From Protopterus annectens (lineage: Eukaryota > Chordata > Ceratodontiformes > Protopteridae): DNA of 64,000 nt. The DNA lies in contig NC_056744.1 of the NCBI RefSeq assembly GCF_019279795.1, forward strand, positions 1,502,899,117 through 1,502,963,116, given 5' to 3'. This document shows positions 25,221 through 36,168 of the stretch, piece after piece. The notes beneath the pieces were generated by a model. The model saw only the letters and a program-made list of their open reading frames with translations, had not been told where the DNA came from and did no database searches. The translations under genes and the position numbers were made by a program. Every line of letters starts with the position of its first letter. Within the stretch, counting starts at the first letter, position 1.

Positions 25221-25684
25221 GGGTCTATCATTTGATCGACAGACAATTTGATCGAAACTCATTTGATCGAAATTTCATTTGGTCGAAAACCAGTATTCAA
25301 GGCATAAAACTGGGATTTGTCCCCCTCCCCAATGTTGTGCGACCCTGGAGTTGGTATATATATAGTTAGGGGGTGTGGGGGGCTCAACCCCCACCTATTT
25401 TCCTTTAAAAGAAGAACATAAAACAAAAAGTACACATTTTTAATGAAAATAGGTGGGGGCTTCCCCCCCACACCCCCCAATGTGGGGGCTTTGCCCCCCC
25501 ACACCCCCAATGTGGGGGGTGTGCCCCCACACCCCCTAACTATATATACCAACTCCAGGGTCGCATGACATTGGGGAGGGGGACAAATCCTAGTTTTATA
25601 CCTTGAATACTTGTTTTCCACCAAATTAAATTTCGATCAAATGAGATTTGATCAAATGGTCTGTCGATCAAATGAAGTAGACCC
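25221..25684 (+). mobile_element. Foldback hAT-type MITE (unit 2)
   Basis: 464 bp counterpart of 13613-14078 with the same 8-bp duplication ATCTACTG (25213-25220 and 25685-25692). The left end has lost two bases relative to unit 1. Minus-strand open frames across it are by-products of the hairpin and its C runs. Confidence 0.9.
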
Positions 25685-26968
25685 ATCTACTGACCTCACA
25701 AGATCCAAATGTGGTGAAAGTTTTAAAACATTAGGAGAATAAATCTAAGATGACATTTATGCTTAATTTAGCAGAGGCATAGCGACGTCAAGCAGGAATG
25801 GAAATCAAACCAGAAGTGGATAAAAACCAGGCAACAACTGAATGTGCTAAAAAACAAAAGAAAGAATATAAGGTGAAGGACCAGATGAGAAGGCAAGAAA
25901 TGTGGAAAAAACATAAATATAGTTGCAAGTATAGAAAACTTCTGGAAAAGCATCATGTTGATGAAGAACAAATGCAGGAATGGTTAAGGACAGCTGAATT
26001 TACATCAAGAAATGAAAGGTTAATATTGGCAGCCCAAGATAGTGGGCTAGGTACATGCTGGTTTACTAAGTCCATTGAACATGTGGGAGAAACAAATATA
26101 TGTAGGTTTTGTGGAACCGAATTGGAAACACACCTTATTGCTTGTTGTGACTCTCTAATGGCAGAGGGACTGTATACTGAAAGGCATAATAATGTGGCGA
26201 GATTGTTACACTGGAGATTGTGCAAACATTATGGTATTGAAGTGGCTGAAAAACATTGGAAACATGAGCCACAGAGAATCATAGAAATGATGAAGTTTAC
26301 ATTACATGGGATCACCCAATACCAACAGTTGGAAAGATAGGTGCTAGAAAACCGGATATAGTGGTCCAAGAAAAGAAGACAAAAGTAGAAATGAGAGCCA
26401 TGTGGAAGAAAGATACCCAGACAGTTCCAATAGTAGTAGGAGCAACTGGTCTTATAAAAAAGAATTTACAGTCATATTTAGATATGTTACCAATTCATGT
26501 AACACCATACGAATTACAGAAGGAGTCATTACTGGGCACATTGTGGGTGCTGCGAAGAGCACTTTTGGCTAACATCAAAGAGTGAAACCATACTAATTTC
26601 ATGAACTTTAATCGTACTTTGACTTAGGAATGGGGTCCATTCCCGTCATGGTATTAGAAACCCAAAAGACTTGGAGAAATTAAAAAAGAGATCTCTCCCT
26701 AGTGGAATCATCTACCACAGAACATGTGCACTGATCTTTTGCATCATAGTTGTCAGTATATCTATGTTCCTCTCCATTATCCTGCCTCCTCATGTCAGGC
26801 GTGTTTATGTACATGCTCTGTTTAACTGATTTAGTGCATTTCATTACTGTTTAACTGTATTTTTTCATACTGTGAGTTCTGTTTTTGTCTGTAAGTGGCT
26901 AATCTGTGCTTTTCTGTGAGTTTTGCTGTGTTTTAACCCTTAAATTGAGTAGCATAGTCTGGATACAG

Positions 26969-27926
26969 CAAGAAGGTATGGCAAACGTGGTTGAAAAATC
27001 TGTTTATTAACTGAAGCGCTTTTCGTCCGGTTTAATGCGCGAACTTCATCAGATAAAACACCAAGTGAACTGTTACTTTTTAAATATACTGATACATAAA
27101 CCAGCTGACGTATCAGAGATTCAAAACTTTAAAGCGACATACCTTATTCAAAATATATATGATATTAAAAAACTTTCTATTATAAAATACAGTTATCCTG
27201 AATAGTTAAAAAACACAGAAGTTTCTTTAAAATTAAAACTGGAATTAAATAACTTCACATTTATAAATTCTTCAACAGTAAACTGTTAAGAAACATACTG
27301 TTAAATACCTATATAAGCCAATCTTTATAATATAAGTAAACTTAAACAAGAAAATGCATTAGCTATGCATGTTTCTGAATATTCCACCCATATATTTAAA
27401 TTTTGGATCTTGGACCAGTTATTGCCAAATATGAGAGGGGGACCAATAGAAGTTGAATTAGAAAGGTTAGAATTATTATGGCAGATTAGATTATATGCAT
27501 ATAACCTGCCAGGCCTTAACGATATGTGTTCCATTATGCCTATGTTAAAATTAAAGAGTCTTCGTAGATAGTTTTAATAAGAATTGGTGGAGGGCATAAT
27601 GGGTTACTTTACTGAGTAACAGATGATAGATCTGGTAATTTACTTTACATCATACATGAAATATTTATAATTGTCGTTCCTTGGATAAGATTGGCTTATA
27701 TAGGTATTTAACATTATATAGGTATTTAACAGTATGTTTCTTAACAGTTCACTGTTAAAGAATTTATAAATGTGAAGTTATTGTGAAGTTCCTTGGTGTT
27801 TTATCTGATGAAGTTTGCGCATTAAACCAAATGAAAAGCGCTTCAGTTAATAAACGGATTTTTCAACCATGTTTGCCATACCTTCTTGTTGATTTTTGGA
27901 AGTTTTGAGACTGTGTTCATTTTGTA
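26969..27926 (+). repeat. Short Penelope-like element with inverted ends (unit 2)
   Basis: Counterpart of 15369-16326. Target duplications read TAGTCTGGATACAG (26955-26968) and TAGTCTTGATACAG (27927-27940), a clearer pair than in unit 1. The internal GIY-YIG C-terminal frame (27365-27571) is identical in extent. Hammerhead-like cores lie at 27021-27052 (minus) and 27805-27836 (plus); the former shows the best stem II, GTTC with GGAC. Confidence 0.75.
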
Positions 27927-27940
27927 TAGTCTTGATACAG

Positions 27941-28681
27941 GTTTGCTGCATCCAGAGCTGTTTGTTTTTGCCTTCTGTGTTTTTGGCAGCCATCTTGTGT
28001 TTGCTTTCTGTGTTTCTGCAGCCATCTTTTGTTGGTGGGGGCCTATCTTATCTGCTAGTGAGAGTAGCAGGGCTGCTTGGACCTTGTCTGGTACAAGATG
28101 ATTGGTAAAGAAAGCAGGGGGTAGGAGGATTGGCTAGATTACTGTGTTACTAGAATCTTGTATTTTGTGTGGTATTTAAACATATGTCCCAGCTGGTTTG
28201 GGCTTGTTTGAACCAGGCTCAGCTAGGGTGCATCATCTCTGGGATGTTTTACAAAATTCCTGAGGCTTCAAGACCAATCTAAGTGGGTTTTTTCATGTAT
28301 TTTCACTTATTTTATTGCATTTGCTTATCATTTTATTTGTGCCTTATAGCTAATTTATCACATTTGCATCTGCCTGGACCTTGTCTGGCACAAGCTGATT
28401 GGTAAAGAGAGCAGGGGCTAGCAGGATTGGCTGGATTTCTGTGTTACTAGAATCTTCTATTTTTTGTGGTATTTAAACCCCGTGTTTGAGCTGATTAGGC
28501 TTGTTTGTGCATTTCACAACACAGCTGCACTGTTTTTAACCCACTGTGAGGTATTCCAGCTACAGATCTTCCTGTAGTAGCACTTGTGTGATCACCTAGT
28601 AGTACTCATCTTAGACTTTCTACCCTTTACCACCTTAGCTCTCTCTAGCCCCCCCCCTCTCTCTCTCAGATTCTGTCAAAT
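27941..28681 (+). promoter_or_regulatory. CR1 5' region with two promoter-like monomers
   Basis: The stretch from GGACCTTGTCTGGTACAAG through TGGTATTTAAAC (about 28079-28180) recurs as GGACCTTGTCTGGCACAAG through TGGTATTTAAAC (about 28377-28479). Two tandem 5' UTR units therefore precede ORF1, each with a TATTTAAA box. Tandem promoter monomers are known for several LINE families. The upstream limit is unclear; related sequence may begin before the PLE insertion, near 26800. Confidence 0.6.
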
Positions 28682-29605
28682 ATGGATGGACAATGTCCTA
28701 CAGTTTCTCTTGCCAGTCTTGCCAGTCAGGTTGATATGGGCATCCTGAGACAGTGTAGCAACTGCCTCATGTACACGGATAACCCACTACTACTACCACC
28801 TAAGAATACAATTTGTGAGAGATGCAATTACATTAAGAACCTAGAGTCTATGCTCTCTTCCTCACAAGCCAGTATATCTGGCACTGAGAAGGCTGTCAAC
28901 ACAAACGCCACATCTCAAACACCAACCACACCTACACAACACACACCCACATATGTGGAGGTCCTCAACAAAAACATGCCCAAACAAAAGAGATCTCCGA
29001 GGCAGAAACACATGTGAACTCCACAGCCTACTACACCACACATAGTCCACACACCTGTGTCCCACAGCCACTAAGATCCAACCATAAACCCAACATTTTA
29101 GTCATGGGGGACTCCATTGTCAGACACACAGATGTGCCCCTCACTAGCCTGGATAAGGAGAAAGTCGCGGTTAGTTGTTTGTCAAGTGCAAGAATCCACC
29201 ATATCACACATGCACTCCAGTCTCTCAACAACAGCTACTGTTATGACTCTGTCATAGTCCATGTTGGCATGAATGACTTGAGACGTACCTCCCTGGACTA
29301 TATGAAGAGACATGATCATGCTCACTGAATATGTGTCCCAGATAGGTATGTCCCTAGCCTTAAGCAGCATTCTACCATCACACAGAATGATACCTCAATA
29401 CAGACAATGATTGACTTTAACAATTGGCTTAGTGTCTGGTGTCATTCCAAGGGGATCCAGTACCTGACAGCCTGGGAAGACATGATAGACAAACCACGAT
29501 GCTTTGCCAGAGATGGCCTGTATCTGTCTCACTTGGGCTTCAGGCTTTTGGCAAAGGCTCTTACCTTCCCCATAGTGCCCTCTTTAGGCAATGCCATGAG
29601 GTAAA
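28682..29605 (+). pseudogene. CR1 ORF1: zinc finger plus SGNH esterase
   Basis: The start codon at 28682 opens a 111-codon frame with a CxxC...CxxC finger (CSNCLMYTD, then CERCNYIKN). A frame change near 29010 leads to an SGNH/GDSL-type esterase domain with block I GDSIVRH (about 29107-29127), block III VGMNDLRR (about 29265-29288) and the C-terminal Asp/His block DGLYLSHLGF (about 29515-29544). A zinc finger followed by an esterase is the usual ORF1 layout of CR1 elements. A second frame break lies between about 29326 and 29407. The product would be an RNA-binding, lipid-ester-hydrolase-like protein; here it is broken. Confidence 0.8.
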
Positions 29606-29615
29606 ATCTACCAAC

Positions 29616-32600
29616 ATGAGAATTTCATCAAAATGCAAATTAAAAGTCATGCTGCTAAACACTAGGAGTCTAAACATGAAACTGCACTCATTGCAAGCAT
29701 TCTTAGCCCTGGAAGATGCTGACATTTGTGCAGTCACAGAAACCTGCCTCAAAGATGTGGAGAGCACCCTAACCATACCAGGTTACTCATCCTATCATAC
29801 ATTCAGACCCCAAACCGTGGGCATCAAAGCAGAAGGAGGTGGAGTTTCAATATATATTAAAGACATACACACCTCAAGGCTGGTCAAACAGGATGATACA
29901 CAGGAGACACTCCAGGTTCACTTAACCATTGACAAGACTCCTATTGAAATCATAGCAAGCTACAGAGCCCCAACTTTGACTCAAGATGCCCACTCCACCT
30001 GTCTGGACCTCTTTGAATCTATCAAGATTCAACCCTTTACCCTGGTCTTGGGCGACTTTAACTATCCAACCATAGATTGGAAGAACTACTCTTGCCAAAA
30101 CACAAATGCCCATTGATTCCTTGATTTTGTCAATGCGAATGCTTTGGACCAGCTGGTCGACACCCCCACAACAGGTGATAATATCTTGGACTTGGCATTA
30201 ACCAGCATGAGTAACCACTGCAGCATCTCTACAGTGTCATCTTCCCTGGTAAGATCTGACCACAAAGTGGTCACTTTCAAAGTTAGCATCTCTCTGACCC
30301 CCCCCCCCCAGCTAGGGTAAACAAAAAAGCTTCTTCAAAGCTGATTACAATCTCCTGATCAAAGGTATAAACAACTTCACAGCCCCATCCCCCTCCATGG
30401 GAGCTGACACAAATGTCCAAACCTACACCAAAGTACTATACAAGCATTTATATAGGGTCTATATCACTTCAACGAAACGGCTGAAGTTCGAACACTATAT
30501 GTTCGAACTTCTAACCTCGAAATCTGAAAACATTGAAGTCTTAGAACAGCGATTTTTTCCCAGGGAAAAAAATCGCTGTTCCAAGAAACACACACACAAC
30601 ACAAGCACACCAAAAAAACAGCAGTCTTCACACATACACTTAAAATCCTACATCTAACCCTACACTAAACTGTACATACACTACTATCTATCTACTTACC
30701 TTAACCCAAACCCTAACCCTAAGGTCCGTCACTATCGCACACTCACCTGATCCATGCCATAACCCTAACTCACCTATCCTACCCTAACCCTAAAGTCTGT
30801 CATTATCGCACACCCACCTCACCTGCGCCCTAACCCTAACTCACCTAACCTGTGCCCTAACCCTAATGTCCGCACAATCACACACTTACCTGAACCAGAC
30901 TTGTAACTTTCCACCACAGTGCTGAATATAGCGAAGCCACAGAAATGGCCCACCAAATTCTTTCCCTGGGAAAGAATTCGATGTTCCATGGCTTCACAAT
31001 AATCAGTTTTTGAACATCACAGTTCGAACATATGATGTTCGAACTGCTGACATTTCGAAGAACTGATAAGAACCCTTTATATAGCTGCATGGAATCAGAA
31101 TACCTGACAGAATGAAATCCTGCTCCTCAAGGAAGAGTAAACCTGTCTGGTGGACATCTGCAATAAATAAACTCTATAATAAAAGGAAAAAATTGCTGGC
31201 TAGGACCAAGAAGGAGCAGGTGCCTAATTGCAAGAAATCTCTCCTTAGCCAGAATAAGCAAATGAGAGCACTAGTGAAATCCTCCAAAGCAAAATTTGAG
31301 TCCAAACTGTCCACATCTACTAAAGACAAAAATAAGGCCTTCTTCACATATGTCCACAATCTTAAAGGAAACACTCAGATCTGTTCAGAAATGGTGGTCA
31401 AGGACACTACATACACAAATGCCATAGATGTAGGCAACCTGCTGGCAGACAGGTTCAGTAAAAACTTTATTCCTCTGTCTCCCCCCATCAGTAAATCAGG
31501 ACATCCCCAGTACTTGCCTCCCTCCCTTTATCTCTAGGAAGCAAGTCATCACTGCCCTCTCAAAGGCAAAAAATACAGCCTCCGTGGGACCCGATAACAT
31601 CCCAGGCTGCATCCTACATAAAATCAGGCAGGTACTTGCAGCATCATTAGGCACCCTATTTAACCAAAGCCTGAGTACCAGCTTCATCCCAGCCAAGAGG
31701 AGGAGAGCCATTGTCATTCCTTTGCACAAAGGTGGAGTGTCCACTGATCCAGGAAATTATAGACCCATCAAACTACTAGCCTGATCTGCAAGGCCATGGA
31801 ATGGATTTTCATGGACCTCACTGATAAAGACATTGGCATCCTCCAAACACTCAATTCCACACAGTTTGGTTTCATCAAGGGGAGATCATGTACATTAAAC
31901 TTGGTTGAGTTGTTTGAGACAGTCACCAAAGCCACAGATGAGGGGAAGATGGTGCACACCACCTGCCTTGACTTGGCCAAAGCTTTCAATACTATTCCCC
32001 ACATGGGTATAATAGATAAACTCTTTCAACTAGGCATCAATCCATATTTTACCAGATGGGTAGCAATTGGCTCACTGATAGAACCAACCTAGTCAAAGTA
32101 GGGGAAGCCACCTCAAGCAGTAGATCTGTAATGAGCAGCATACCCCAGGAGTCAGTCTTACAGCCTCTGTTGTTTAGGATATACTTTTCTGAGGTGCAGG
32201 CCAAGACCAGTGGGCTATGGCTGACTAAGTTTGCAGATGGATGCAAGCTGGGCGCTGTCATCAATTCCACTAGTGATGTGGACATCCTCCAAGAGAGTCT
32301 CACCAAAACAAATGACTGGTGCCAGAAACATGGCCTCAAACTGAATGCCAAAAAATGCATCATCATCCCCTTTGGGGAGAATAACATCCTCACAAATTAT
32401 CACATTGATAACAACATCCTAAGCACGCAACTAGTCGTGAGGGACTTAGGCACCCAGGTTGACAGCAACCTGACTTTTGACCACCATATTGCCTTCATTC
32501 TACAAAAGGCTTTTTACATGGCCCACCTCATTAGGATGGGTATTTCATCCAGGGACAAAGAGGTCATAACATCCTTGTAATTCTTCCCTTATAAGACTGA

Positions 32601-33085
32601 TTATTGAGTACAATGCCCCTTTCAGCATGTACCTCACAAAGCATATGCAGCATCTGGAAAGACCACAGAGGTTCCTCATCAGGAGAATCTAGAGCCTCAA
32701 ACATCTACCCTACATAAATAGGCTAAAATCCCTATCTCTGTACTCAGTCTCATACAGTCTCCGCAGAGGTGACCTCTGTCTGGCAAATAAAGCAATCTCA
32801 TACCCCACCTTAATAGATCTGCTGCATATCCGCAAGTCAAGCTCCACTTGAGTAACCTACATGCGCGGCCTCAACCTGGTCTGTGACATCAATAGAAATT
32901 GTTGGCGGGACAGATTTGTGTCCCAGAGGCTCCCTCTTCTGTGGAATAGACTCCCTCTTCATGTCAAGTAGAGTACCTCATTATCCATTTTTAAGTGTAA
33001 CCTGGATAACTGGATGGGGAACAGAAAATATACCCTTGGGATTCCACCTGTGTCCCTGCTGGACAGGAGTATCAGGTGCTGACTT
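29616..33085 (+). pseudogene. CR1 ORF2: endonuclease and reverse transcriptase
   Basis: The ATG at 29616 starts an AP-like endonuclease: LLNTRSLNMK, then AVTETCL, LVLGDFNYPTIDW (about 30043-30081) and a C-terminal SDHK box near 30258. A stop lies at 30114-30116. A 621-bp MITE (30455-31075) splits the linker. The reverse transcriptase follows, with PVWWTSAINKLYNKR, FGFIKGRSC, DLAKAFNTIPH, a PQESVLQPLLF block and FADG at about 32233-32244. The second catalytic Asp is Gly there, whereas the copy at 3736-6285 keeps FADD. The C-terminal region is disrupted after 32578. The element's 3' end (CCAATAGCCTAGTAACGTCC) is at about 33135-33170. It is near full length but inactive. Confidence 0.85.
30455..31075 (+). 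mobile_element. hAT-type MITE with telomere-like internal repeats
   Basis: 621 bp, flanked by a perfect 8-bp duplication TTTATATA (30447-30454 and 31076-31083). Ends are inverted over about 54 bp: the left starts GGGTCTATATCACTTC and the right, reversed, starts GGGTTCTTATCAGTTC. Sub-terminal palindromes include GTTCGAACACTATATGTTCG and TTTTTTCCCAGGGAAAAAAA. The middle (about 30695-30890) holds roughly 70-bp units built on CCCTAACCCTAA plus a TCCGTCACTATCGCACAC-like phrase. No coding capacity. Confidence 0.88.
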
Positions 33086-33170
33086 GTCAGAACATAGGCT
33101 AAATTCTTGGCTAGGTTTGTAAGGGTCTCAGGGCCAATAGCCTAGTAACGTCCCATGATCCTGTGAACTG

Positions 33171-33660
33171 CCTGTGCCAGTTGTTGCCCTTCTTTTTCTG
33201 GTGTATTACCTCTTTCTACCTGTGATATTCTGTCTGGCCTCCTTCCCTCTGCTTGCTCAGAGCCCACAAGATCAACAGACATTTTTTATGTTGTGCCATT
33301 TAAAGCAGTTAAGACATTCACAGCATTTGCAGGTGAATCTCTGCTTCTCTTCTTTCCAACTACCAGTGATTTTCTCAGCTACCACATTTATGTATGTATG
33401 CATTGCTTCAGCGCCATTCTAATCCAATATTATATTTCCTTTCCAAATAAATCTGAGGATTACAGGATATATTAGAAATACTCCTGCTTGTCTTAAATGC
33501 AAGGCTGCTGCAAGCAGACCTTTTCATTAAATAACTTTGTAGTGCAAAATCAACTATTTTAATTCTACAGCCTTCCATCACAAATGTCTGCCTGAGTTCT
33601 GCAGTCTTAACAATCCATTTTATTTATCCAGTAACAGTGACAGTTCACAATTATGTGTCT
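33171..33660. other. Unassigned
   Basis: Sequence after the CR1 3' end. No gene or repeat recognised. Confidence 0.35.
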
Positions 33661-33677
33661 CGTTCTGTAAGCATTTC

Positions 33678-33910
33678 TGGTGGTGGTGCTGCGGTAGCGT
33701 TGTCGCCTCACAGTAAGACACTGTCCGGTTCGATTCTCAGCTAGAGCGTCTTCTGCGTGTAGACATGCGTGAATGGGCATACCTTCGTTGAAGGTTGTGC
33801 GTCAGGGCTGGTAACTCGGCACATAAAAATCGACTACCAATCATTAGCGGAGCGGAGTTCCGCTGTGGCGACCCCTAACCAGGAAAAGCCGAAAGACACA
33901 ACAACAACAA
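33678..33910 (+). repeat. tRNA-derived SINE, complete, with target duplication
   Basis: Full-length copy from TGGTGGTGGTGCTGCGGTAG to a CAACAACAAC tail, flanked by a perfect 16-bp duplication GTTCTGTAAGCATTTC (33662-33677 and 33911-33926). It fixes the element's ends for the other copies. The intact duplication suggests a comparatively recent insertion. Confidence 0.92.
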
Positions 33911-33926
33911 GTTCTGTAAGCATTTC

Positions 33927-34734
33927 CAGAAAATCTGTCAACCCTGTGTGCACTATTCTTCTAAGTCAATTCCTTTCATTACTTGCCACGCCCAGTCTTC
34001 TACTTACTATACTGTATCTCCACCCTCTAGCCCTTCCCCTCAGCTTGATGACACTTAAGATTTCTCTGCATGTTCTGCATTCTAAATCTTTCTGCTTTTC
34101 CAGTAAAGTTATACACATGCATATAACTTTTTAATCTAATTTTCTGACCACTTTATTGCATTTTCACAAATCAACTTTTTTTGCATACAGACAAATATTT
34201 CATTTTCTGTTGTTTCCTATTGTTTTCCCTATCTTCCCCTAGTTGTAAATGCATGTTTAGTCATCTCTTCCATATGCTGCAAGATCTTGTCTTTTCCTTC
34301 AGTTTTTCATGATTTGGAAGTTCCTCATTTGTTAATCTGTCTTCTAAACCACTTTGACCACAATTACTGTAGGTATAGGTCACTGAAACCTCTAAACCCA
34401 TTGAAAAAATAAATTTTAATTTCCACCAGGCAGCCACCTTATATAGTGGCTCACTTGTCCCTCCTCTGTTTATCTGAATATTGATCTTTCACATCTCTAG
34501 CACAAAGCACACTTTATCACATCTGTTTTAACAACCCTTTCACATAGGTCTCACTGCAATATATGTCCTTGCATAAAAGTAAAGATTGGCATATCTTTTT
34601 GTGCTTATTAGTCCTAGCTATTAGCAAGAGGCAGTCATATTACTGATTGTTTATCACTGCGAGATTCAGAGGATCAAATTACCTATTCACCATGGTTAGT
34701 TTTAATTTCTTTATATAAAGGTCATACTTTAATT
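33927..34734. other. Unassigned
   Basis: AT-rich, pyrimidine-biased sequence with no recognisable feature. Confidence 0.35.
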
Positions 34735-34840
34735 TCTTTATTTATTTGTAGTTTGTTAACCGGGGAAGTCCATTGGACCAGTATGAGCCCTTTTTCAATG
34801 GAGGCCTGGGGAGAAAAGCTCCATGTACATACATAAAGAA
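34735..34840 (-). repeat. LINE 3' tail fragment (CR1/L2 group)
   Basis: Minus-strand GGAGCTTTTCTCCCCAGGCC...CCCCGGTTAACAAACT then AAATA repeats; the same tail as at 8336-8450. Only the last ~100 bases are present. Confidence 0.6.
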
Positions 34841-35274
34841 ACAATACAGGTAACAATCACATCAACATGAATGCAGGGTAATTTAAGTCAGCAGAAGTTA
34901 TCACAAACAATTTCATAATACCATCAATGAATCATTGGGATTTCTGAGAGTGGAATGTGGTTACTTACTGCCCATTACTTTGGAAGAGATTCCCTTGAAG
35001 TCCATTTGGCTGAACCATACCAACTGGCTTGAATTCCTTTTTGGGGATAACAATTTGGACACCTACTGAAAACAAGAAACTAAGCAAGAGAGACATACAG
35101 TCTGTATGTTCTTATTTAAGGAATTTATATCTGCATGGGTCTAAATGCAAAAAAGTTGACATGACTAACATCAACAACAAAAGAAAAAGTCAAAAAATAA
35201 ACATTGGCACTGAAATGGCATACTCTACGATATTACTTCAGACCATGCAACATTTAAAGTGTGTTTTTGCAGTT

Positions 35275-35560
35275 TGCCAAGCCCCCCCCCCCCCCCGCAC
35301 TCATGGGTTATATGACTTCATCAATTTTTTGGAAACTCAAAATTCAAATGGTTGAGACCATTTCATCGAGTTTCCAAAAAATTGAAACATAAAAAACATT
35401 TTGAAAAAATAAAAAAAAAAACAAACAAGCAAACAAACAAAAAAAATCTGTATTTGTAATCCCTCCTGCACCTTCATGTTGGGGTGAGAGCTGCACCCCC
35501 CACCTCCTGTAAATTATAGATACCAACTCTGAGATTGTACTAGACTGGGGAAAAGGGTAA
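35275..35560. mobile_element. Degraded foldback MITE
   Basis: Contains a poly-C run (35282-35296), an inverted pair TCAATTTTTTGGAAACTC / GAGTTTCCAAAAAATTGA (about 35318-35387) and the phrase ATACCAACTCTGAGATTGTA (about 35519-35538). That phrase is the reverse complement of one at about 49440-49460 and resembles the inner module of the 13613 MITE. Ends and target duplication are not clear. Confidence 0.5.
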
Positions 35561-35639
35561 AGTGCCCTTTCAAACAGTTCTGTGTAGATCATAGAAGAGC
35601 GGGGATTGGGACTTTTAAAAGCTAGTATTGCATTTGCAG

Positions 35640-35930
35640 TCAAACTTGAGCACTGTAGTGCTAAGTGTATGGTCAAAACTGTAGCAAGTGCTTGCTACAT
35701 TGTATCTCTCTTTTTATTTTAACTAAAACCTGATCTTTCTCTTTTCTTTCTTTCATTTTTATTTTGACTAAACTTGAGCACCGAAGCACTCCTTGAAGAC
35801 AAGGTATAAACTTTAGCAACTGTTTGCTACCCTTTAAAAGAAGATTTTTTTTTAACTAAACCATGAGTGTGGTAGCTGTCCATGCAGGCAGGAAATAAAC
35901 TGTAGCAACTATTTGCTACATTTGTAGTAA
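35640..35930 (+). repeat. Three-unit degenerate tandem repeat with short palindromes
   Basis: AACTGTAGCAAGTGCTTGCTAC (a 7-bp inverted core GTAGCAA/TTGCTAC) near 35679, AACTTTAGCAACTGTTTGCTAC near 35810 and AACTGTAGCAACTATTTGCTAC near 35899 are spaced about 90-130 bases apart. The first two are preceded by a related AACTTGAGCAC phrase. Function unknown. Confidence 0.55.
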
Positions 35931-36100
35931 GCAGCTTGATTGCTTTAAAAACAGTAATTTTATTCAATAAAATGTTTGAAAGGAGGGTCGGGGCAGAGCA
36001 CAAAAATGGGACATGAATTGCTAGTGCAGAAATGAGTGGGGGGGGGTATATTGTGCATCTAGCAGCCTGGTTGGTGTGCCAGTAGAAAGAATGGGCATTG

Positions 36101-36115
36101 TTTTTATTTATTCAT

Positions 36116-36160
<45 letters not shown>

Positions 36161-36168
36161 TTTGCTTT
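36101..36168 (+). repeat. (TTTA)n microsatellite
   Basis: About 13 nearly perfect ATTT units followed by TTTTTATTTGC. It could be the A-rich tail of a minus-strand LINE, but no LINE body follows. Confidence 0.85.

Larger units (their letters stand above)
22215..26705 (+). repeat. R4/Dong-type LINE with restriction-like endonuclease (unit 2)
   Basis: Counterpart of 10640-15105 with the same domain order: a charged N-terminal region (about 22470-23498), reverse transcriptase (23784-25235, YVDD near 24644-24655) and a C-terminal zinc knuckle plus nuclease (25798-26585). Unit 2 keeps Pro-Asp in the nuclease motif (ARKPD near 26345-26360). It also has a clean reading VVGATGLIKKNLQSYLD to the stop at 26583-26585. 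A 1-bp deletion near 26287 (GAAATGATG against GAAAATGATG) breaks its frame where unit 1 is intact. The stretch of about 30 residues missing between VEM and MWKKD is absent here too, so it was lost before duplication. The SINE and MITE interruptions are the same. Confidence 0.8.
16677..28257 (+). repeat. Large tandem duplication, unit 2
   Basis: Second copy of the 2463-16657 segment, lacking the 2.6-kb CR1 insertion. Internal features correspond one to one. At its right end it continues without a break into the CR1 element (ACAAAATTCCTGAGG), so this flank is ancestral and the unit 1 right flank is the new junction. Small private indels separate the copies, for example about 17 bp extra near 22395. 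Confidence 0.95.

Noticed and set aside
30695-30890. Interstitial telomere (chromosome fusion scar) from the CCCTAA repeats
   Set aside because: The tract is short, mixed with other sequence and lies wholly inside a MITE with its own target duplication.
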